Assembly (NCBI GenBank): GCA_050954505.1
Contig: JBPBPY010000383.1
Span: 1-10,702, forward strand
Length of the DNA: 10,702 bases
Direction: 5' to 3'
Source: JAQGMO01 sp050954505
GTDB lineage: Bacteria > Pseudomonadota > Gammaproteobacteria > Burkholderiales > Burkholderiaceae_D
Program-made: the position numbers and the translations under genes
Part shown: positions 6,395-10,702 of the stretch, in pieces
Numbering within the stretch: position 1 is the stretch's first letter
How the letters are laid out: each line of letters begins with the position of its first letter
Notes under the pieces: model-generated
Database searches by the model: none
The model's input: only the letters and a program-made list of their open reading frames with translations
What the model was told of the DNA's origin: nothing

Positions 6395-6954
6395 TACAGG
6401 TAGATCCGCGATGACTGCAGCAGCGAGTCGATGAACGTGCTCTGCACTGTCATCTGCTCGAGGCGGACTGTCGGATCGAACTGCTCGACAAGCTTGGCCA
6501 AGATGTACAGCTGGATTTCCTCGGGCACGGTGACATCGCTCGGGCCGTACCCGGCGACGTAATCCACCGTAACCGCATTCACCCGGTCAGCAGTTGCTGG
6601 CCAGGCCTTGCCCGCGGCCGGCACGACGTACCCAGGTTCGCTGGCCGTGTCCACCAGGTAGTCGGCCGGGTCCAGCGTTTGCTGCTGGCCATCGACATCG
6701 TAGAAACGAATGGCGATCACTGAAGCCAGCGGCGAACGCTCGAGCTCGATAGCTTCTGCGAAACTATCCAGCGTCAGCCGGCGGGTTTGGTGCACGAACG
6801 CCCTGTTCGTGTAGTTTTCAGCATGGGCGATCACGCCCTTCAGCCATACGGTAATCAGCAAATCCGAGTCGTTGCCATCGAATCCCAGATTCGCTTTGGC
6901 CGTTTCGAGCGGCACCGCCAGTTCCTGCGCCGGCGTTATAAGGCGGTCAGTCAT
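6394..6954 (-). CDS. Head-tail connector protein, gp6-like (186 aa)
   Basis: This matches HK97 gp6-like head-tail connectors (QLRG/Phage_connect type), which form a ring attached to the portal. Residues 1-30 (LITPAQELAVPLETAKANLGFDG) resemble the family opening with an N-terminal helix. AENYTNRAF at 45-53 is the conserved helix end. Residues 69-104 form beta strands including a DGQQQTLDPADYLVD turn, and 125-150 hold VNAVTVDYVAGYG and VTVPEEIQLYILAKL, a family signature (strand, AGYG, VP-x-x-I helix). The ATG at 6954 overlaps the stop of the repeat protein gene (ATGA at 6954-6951) and is preferred over ATGs at 6966 and 6993. Portal and capsid genes would be expected to the right of the window. 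Confidence 0.88.
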   Translation of the reverse strand: MTDRLITPAQELAVPLETAKANLGFDGNDSDLLITVWLKGVIAHAENYTNRAFVHQTRRLTLDSFAEAIELERSPLASVIAIRFYDVDGQQQTLDPADYLVDTASEPGYVVPAAGKAWPATADRVNAVTVDYVAGYGPSDVTVPEEIQLYILAKLVEQFDPTVRLEQMTVQSTFIDSLLQSSRIYL

Positions 6955-7520
6955 CGGTCGTTCCATTGGTATTGGGTGGGGCGGCAACCGCAAGCATGCC
7001 GGCGCGGGCTGTAACCGGAACCGGCCGGCGCCCGGGCATAGTTCGTGATCGCATTGATTGAATAATTGCTGGCCAAGTCAACGCGAACGAACGAGCGCAC
7101 TTGATACGCGACGGCCAGCTGCGCGCCGACGATGTTTGCTGCACCAGCAAGTGCATATGCGCAAAGTAGATCGGCATACACTGCTGCCCGGATGCCGTAG
7201 GCACTGGCCAAGTCCGTGGAAACTGGGACTCGGATGCCGTAGGCGGCGGCCAGATCGGCTGCGACAGCCTGCCGGATCTTGTAAGTCCCGGCCAGCTCGG
7301 CTCCTACCAGTGTTTTCGAACTGGCGATGCTGTAGCTGGCGGCCAGGTCCACCGAGACCAGAGAGACAGCGCTGGCAACCGCATACGATGCGCCCAAGCT
7401 GGCGGAAACGAACTGCTTGATGCCATACCCAGCGACGAGGCCCGTTGAGACCGTGGTGGTGCCGGAATTCAGGCCTCGCGTTCCGCTTGCCGCCGTGCCG
7501 GTTGAATAGAATCCGAGCAT
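6951..7520 (-). CDS. Repeat-rich phage structural protein (189 aa)
   Basis: I do not recognise an established family name. After a Ser/Thr/Gly-rich start (residues 1-26) come nine tandem copies of a short unit with Leu at position 2 and Tyr at position 6 (Tyr 32, 46, 63, 80, 94, 108, 122, 139 and 153), usually beginning with Asp, Glu or Gln. Units are 14 residues, or 17 in copies 2, 3 and 7. Alternating polar and hydrophobic residues suggest a regular beta structure such as a solenoid or fibre shaft. The last part, ARAPAGSGYSPRR (residues 162-174), is a basic tail. It is probably a virion surface or fibre protein (inference). The ATG at 7520 has GAGGT upstream and starts three bases after the SGNH gene stop. 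Its own stop overlaps the connector start. Confidence 0.8.
   Translation of the reverse strand: MLGFYSTGTAASGTRGLNSGTTTVSTGLVAGYGIKQFVSASLGASYAVASAVSLVSVDLAASYSIASSKTLVGAELAGTYKIRQAVAADLAAAYGIRVPVSTDLASAYGIRAAVYADLLCAYALAGAANIVGAQLAVAYQVRSFVRVDLASNYSINAITNYARAPAGSGYSPRRHACGCRPTQYQWNDR
7056..7442 (-). repeat. Degenerate coding tandem repeats of 42 or 51 bp
   Basis: Nine units, the last incomplete, cover residues 27-155 of the encoded protein. Unit lengths are 14, 17, 17, 14, 14, 14, 17, 14 and about 8 residues. Every unit keeps Leu at position 2 and Tyr at position 6. Nucleotide identity is partial: the + strand motif ATGCCGTAGGC recurs near 7192 and 7233. Confidence 0.85.
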
Positions 7521-7523
7521 GGG

Positions 7524-8255
7524 TTACCTCGCTGGCAACCGGCGCACGACAGAAACCGCGATTTGCGCAATTTGCGTATACCCAACATTGCTTGGGTGAA
7601 CCCATTGGTTTTGCCCGGTTCCACCGCCGCCATATTGATCGTTTGGAGACCAAATGCTTTGCCCGCCAATATTTGCGGCCTGAAAGGTGGTTTTGTTGTA
7701 GTCCGAGAATCGGAAAACACTGCCTGCCTGTTGCACATCGATAATAGCTTTCGCTCCCATCGCTTTCCACCCGTCGCGCAACATGTTGCTGTAGGCGTTC
7801 TGGACCGCATTGACGTTTGCTGCTGTCGCATCGCTCCACTGTTGGTAGTAGATGGGCAGAAGAGTCATGTGCACGATCAGCCAGCCTGGGTGGATGGATA
7901 AGCGTTCTGCGGTATATGCCTGAGCTTGAGCAAATGCCTGCGCAGCTGAAATACCTCCAATGTTTATGGCGTTGGTTCCTTCCCAGCAAATCAATATGTT
8001 TTTCTTGGTCGAGTCATAGGTTGAATCGACGTAGCCGCCAGAACCATTGGCCATCATTTGGTTCCACTGCTGCCCATCTCGGCCTCGGTTCTGACACACC
8101 GTCGTGTTGTTGATAGGTGGCAACAACTGTAACTGAGCAGGATATGGCGACGACGCCCCACTCTGCCCATTGGTGAGAGAGTTGCCGTGGCAAACAAAAT
8201 TGACTGCACCGGTTGAGAACCGGACAACCGGACGCCCACCCATAATCGCAAGCAT
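7524..8255 (-). CDS. SGNH/GDSL-like hydrolase (243 aa)
   Basis: SGNH hydrolases are serine esterases or deacetylases, often acting on acyl groups of polysaccharides. Block I is VCHGNSLTNG at residues 21-30, with Ser26 in the nucleophile position (GNS instead of GDS). Block II is NRGRDG at 56-61. Block III is WEGTN at 91-95, with Asn95 as oxyanion residue. Block V is WVHPSNVGY at 218-226, with His220. The Asp normally three residues before the His is Gln217 here. There is no signal peptide, consistent with a virion component. The ATG at 8255 shares a base with the stop of the upstream gene (TAATG), so translation is coupled and the partner is probably the FN3 protein; the frame is open further upstream, but those starts lie inside the upstream gene. 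A role in modifying a host surface glycan is inferred, not proven. Confidence 0.82.
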   Translation of the reverse strand: MLAIMGGRPVVRFSTGAVNFVCHGNSLTNGQSGASSPYPAQLQLLPPINNTTVCQNRGRDGQQWNQMMANGSGGYVDSTYDSTKKNILICWEGTNAINIGGISAAQAFAQAQAYTAERLSIHPGWLIVHMTLLPIYYQQWSDATAANVNAVQNAYSNMLRDGWKAMGAKAIIDVQQAGSVFRFSDYNKTTFQAANIGGQSIWSPNDQYGGGGTGQNQWVHPSNVGYTQIAQIAVSVVRRLPAR

Positions 8256-10291
8256 TAGGTCATCCCTGTTGTAGTAAATCCGCTCAACGTCCCAGTTGTA
8301 CTGTGCAAGACCTGCATGTAAAGCTTCGCGGTCGTAATTCCGGTGTGCGTGTGAACGGTTGTGAAGGAGGTTGGGCTTGCGGCTCGCGCGACTTGCCAAA
8401 CGATAGTGGTCCCAGTGATAGAAACCTGCTGTACATCACCTTCGAGCGGAGATAGCTGCGCGCCGTTTGAAGCGCCAATTCCACCGTTGGTTATGGCTTG
8501 ATATTTGTTAGATGGGACTGATGCGTACAGCCCATAGGTGATTCCGTTGTAAGCCTCCAGCGCCGAGGTGGTTGTAAATCCAATAATGTCGCTGTCCGGG
8601 CCTTGCCCCGCACCAACGCCGAATTTCGTTAGCGTTAGAAGTGCAGTGATGTCGGTAGACGCAGGGCGCGATTTGGTGAGAACGCCGCCAGGCCCAGGCG
8701 TATTGGAAACGTAGGCTTGCGATCCTGCTGTGTACGTATATGGGCCGCTTCCACTTTCCGTCATGTTCGACAGCGAAGTCAGACGTGCCGCCGATGCTGC
8801 AGGCGTCACGCTATTTGACGCTGGCGACGCTGTAGCGGCCGTGCCGACCGCATTTGTCGCTTTGGCTGTAAACGTGTAGGCCGTGCCGTTCGTCAGCCCG
8901 CTGATGGTGCGGGTCAATGCGGTAGTGCCGGCAGCTGAGTCCACGCCACCAGCCGGGGCTGATGTGACGGTGTACCCGGTAATCGGTGATCCACCATCGG
9001 AAGGTGCAGTCATGGTCACGCTTGCATTGCCATCGCTCGCTGTCGCGGTGGGCGCAGCCATTGTTCCTGGGGCGGTCGCGGCTGCTGCAGTGGTGACCGT
9101 GACCACTGTCGACGCAGCGCCGGTACCGCCGGCATTGGTCGCTGACACTCGATAATCGTATGACGTGCTCGGCGACAGTCCTGTAACGGTGGCCGATAGC
9201 GCTGCGCTAGTGCCGTCCGCGAACGTTGTGAACGAACCCGCCGAAGACAGCTTGTATTCCACGATGTAATCGCTTGGCGCACCGCCCGATGGCATGGACC
9301 AGCTCAGGGGCTGGCTGTTGTTCGTCGCCGTGCCGGCGGTCAAGCCGGTGACCTGGCCAGGCGCCGCGATTACATTGTTCGTGATCGCAATGCTACTGAA
9401 GTTGGCCAGCAGGTTCCCGGCGCTGCTGCGGGCATTGTTTGTGCCTGGTTGGACATATGACACGGTGCGCGCCGCTTCCCCGGCTACGAACGGCGCCGAT
9501 ACTGTCAACGTGATCGTGCTGCCGGAGATCGCCACGGCGCTGACGGTATGGCCGGTGACAGTGAACGCGCTGGCTGCCAGCACGTAGGCGGCATCCATGG
9601 TTGCCGACATTGCCAGGGCAAGCGCTGACGGCGCCGAATTGGCCACTGAGGCACTGCTGACGGTCGGCGCGACAATCGGAACCGGAACGGCGTCTTGCGC
9701 CCAGGTGTATTTCACGCCGAGCGGCGCTGCAAATAGCTGGAGAGTGTTCGCAATTCCAACTCGATTGTCGTAGCCGGCAGACGAGCCATATTCCTGGGCG
9801 CCGGTGATTGTCGGAATATTCGTGCCGTCAGCAATGAAGTCACACCACACCAGCGATCCTGCTGCTACTGCGCCAACGGTCAATGAAATCGGTCCAGCGA
9901 CCGCCTGGGCCGGCATGAAGCGCTGACCGCGACTGTCCAGCGGCACAGTTGCGGAAAACGGGATCGCGTCGACGGAAACCAGCTTGTTCAAGTCCGCAGC
10001 CGCAACGGTGCCAAAAACGACTTTGCTGGTTCCTGCGGCAAAGTTCACCAGCTGGTTGCTGTTCGAACTCTTGATCACGGCGTCGCGAGAGAAGGTCGTT
10101 GCACTCAAGATGGTGCAGGACGATTCCTCCCAGTCGGTACCAGCCAGATCCTCAATGACGAGAGTCACGCCGGTCAACCCGACAGCCAGATCACTGAGCG
10201 GCCGCCGGCGAGCGTTCGGCGTGGCCGATACCGTGATATTCCCGGTGCCACCCGTGGTCGTGGTTGTTTCTACGCGGTCAGCAATATTCAT
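8255..10291 (-). CDS. Multidomain virion protein with SwmB-like and two FN3 domains (678 aa)
   Basis: This is a modular adhesion-type protein. Residues 1-98 form a phage N-terminal module (DRVETTTTTGGTGNITVSA near 5-23, WEESSCTILSATTFSRD at 54-70, SNSNQLVNFAAGT at 76-88) that I recall at the start of many phage fibre or decoration proteins. Residues about 108-200 form a second beta module containing QAVAGPISL and YDNRVGIANTLQLFA. Residues 206-306 resemble an SwmB/Ig-like repeat. Residues 312-401 and 406-497 are fibronectin type III domains, each with a Tyr-containing strand (SYDYRVSATNAGGTGAAS and AYTFTAKATNAVGTAATA). Residues 505-678 are a new C-terminal domain of unknown fold. No signal peptide or transmembrane segment is visible. 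The ATG at 10291 has GGGAAAA upstream. It may bind host glycans or mucus, or display the SGNH partner; whether it sits on the head or the tail is not settled by sequence. Confidence 0.85.
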   Translation of the reverse strand: MNIADRVETTTTTGGTGNITVSATPNARRRPLSDLAVGLTGVTLVIEDLAGTDWEESSCTILSATTFSRDAVIKSSNSNQLVNFAAGTSKVVFGTVAAADLNKLVSVDAIPFSATVPLDSRGQRFMPAQAVAGPISLTVGAVAAGSLVWCDFIADGTNIPTITGAQEYGSSAGYDNRVGIANTLQLFAAPLGVKYTWAQDAVPVPIVAPTVSSASVANSAPSALALAMSATMDAAYVLAASAFTVTGHTVSAVAISGSTITLTVSAPFVAGEAARTVSYVQPGTNNARSSAGNLLANFSSIAITNNVIAAPGQVTGLTAGTATNNSQPLSWSMPSGGAPSDYIVEYKLSSAGSFTTFADGTSAALSATVTGLSPSTSYDYRVSATNAGGTGAASTVVTVTTAAAATAPGTMAAPTATASDGNASVTMTAPSDGGSPITGYTVTSAPAGGVDSAAGTTALTRTISGLTNGTAYTFTAKATNAVGTAATASPASNSVTPAASAARLTSLSNMTESGSGPYTYTAGSQAYVSNTPGPGGVLTKSRPASTDITALLTLTKFGVGAGQGPDSDIIGFTTTSALEAYNGITYGLYASVPSNKYQAITNGGIGASNGAQLSPLEGDVQQVSITGTTIVWQVARAASPTSFTTVHTHTGITTAKLYMQVLHSTTGTLSGFTTTGMT

Positions 10292-10303
10292 CTGTTTTCC
10301 CGA

Positions 10304-10702
10304 TTACGCTGCGGTTTCGCCTTCAACCCGCAGCGTGAAGCTGTCGGCGAATGCGGCGGCGCCTGCTGTTACGGTGCGGCGCGTCCACAATGCTCGCGAC
10401 TGACCTGGCGGAATGTCGCCCAGGGCCACGCCAGCAGCCTTGGTAGCGCCGGCCACGAAGGTCACGCCAGATGGCGCAGTGTTCTCGTCCGTGACGGTCT
10501 GTTCGGTGCCATTGACGGCGCTCGTGCCTACACCCAGCTCGACAACGGTCGAGGTGCTCGGCGTATTGGCCGGAAACCAGGCCACGGCATTCTGCAGCGT
10601 GAGCGTGGCATGCGCATTGTGCACGTAGATGCAGCGCACTTCGACATCGCCGGCCGACGATTCGGCGGCGCTGACATCGTCGAAAATGCTCGCAACGGCC
10701 AG
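10304..10702 (-). CDS. Phage virion-associated protein, 5' end outside window
   Basis: The frame is open to the right edge, giving 132 codons before the stop at 10304; the GTG at 10639 is internal, because conserved-looking sequence (FDDVSAAESSAGDVEVRCIYVHN) continues upstream of it. The pattern AGDVEVRCIYVHNAHATLTL, then TEQTVTDENTAPSGVTF, then GVALGDIPPGQSRALWTRRTV and SFTLRVEGETAA at the end recalls a common beta-sandwich domain in phage structural proteins with no agreed function. It lies 12 bases before the FN3 protein gene and probably belongs to the same unit. Enzymatic residues are not apparent. The missing N-terminus prevents firm assignment. Confidence 0.7.
   Translation of the reverse strand: MAVASIFDDVSAAESSAGDVEVRCIYVHNAHATLTLQNAVAWFPANTPSTSTVVELGVGTSAVNGTEQTVTDENTAPSGVTFVAGATKAAGVALGDIPPGQSRALWTRRTVTAGAAAFADSFTLRVEGETAA

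Noticed and set aside
6951..7034. Possible frameshift near the end of the repeat protein, whose C-terminus is basic and Cys-containing
   Set aside because: The stop falls exactly in an ATGA overlap with the connector start, and ARAPAGSGYSPRR is a plausible natural ending, so there is no need to invoke a frameshift.
7056..7442. CRISPR-like array suggested by recurring short motifs
   Set aside because: Units are degenerate, in frame, of two lengths in multiples of three, and clearly encode protein repeats; there are no identical repeats with unique spacers.
7078..7989. Minus-strand open frame of 303 codons overlapping the SGNH and repeat genes
   Set aside because: It covers parts of two better supported genes in another frame; its sequence is rich in Arg, Cys and Ser without any motif.
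8256..8399. N-terminal extension of the SGNH hydrolase to 8399
   Set aside because: It would overlap 145 bases of the FN3 protein gene and add residues unlike an SGNH protein; the TAATG start at 8255 is more plausible.

Overview
This window is a stretch of siphophage (lambda/HK97-type, long non-contractile tail) virion genes, from a phage or prophage. All supported genes lie on the minus strand and are transcribed from the right end (10702) to the left end (1). Coding is nearly continuous: adjacent genes share ATGA or TAATG overlaps or are separated by a few bases to about 70 bases. GC is fairly high and several genes have strong AAGGA-type ribosome binding sites, which suggests a proteobacterial host. 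Protein style (connector, gp10-like and DUF3168 proteins, and an accessory N-terminal module with a DRV-ETTTTTG motif) is compatible with a beta- or gammaproteobacterium, but the sequence alone does not prove the host. I saw no integrase, repressor, lysis gene, tRNA or CRISPR array.

In transcription order there is first an accessory module at 10702-6951. It holds the end of a virion-associated protein that begins outside the window, a 678-residue multidomain beta-sandwich protein (N-terminal phage module, SwmB/Ig-like domain, two fibronectin type III domains, new C-terminal domain), an SGNH/GDSL-like hydrolase fused to it by a TAATG stop/start, and a 189-residue protein made of nine Leu-x-x-x-Tyr repeats of 14 or 17 residues. 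Next is the head-tail joining block at 6954-5282: gp6-like connector, gp7-like head closure protein, gp10-like tail completion protein and DUF3168 tail terminator-type protein.

The tail block occupies 5269-1. The tail assembly chaperone G and its frameshift product GT come first. A perfect in-frame slippery heptamer GGGAAAC abuts the G stop codon, and an 11-bp perfect hairpin starts 6 nt downstream. An intrinsic terminator-like hairpin with nine U follows. Then come the major tail tube protein, the 902-residue tape measure protein, a distal-tail-type minor tail protein, and a second minor tail protein that runs off the left edge and contains another terminator-like hairpin near its start.

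The most interesting points are: (1) the textbook-quality -1 frameshift signal; (2) the order chaperone then tail tube, reversed relative to lambda and HK97; (3) two terminator-like hairpins inside a tail operon, implying attenuation or antitermination; (4) the FN3/SGNH/repeat cassette placed directly upstream of the head-tail connector rather than with the tail tip genes; (5) an SGNH enzyme whose usual catalytic Asp position holds Gln; (6) an accessory domain apparently inserted near the N-terminus of the tail tube protein.
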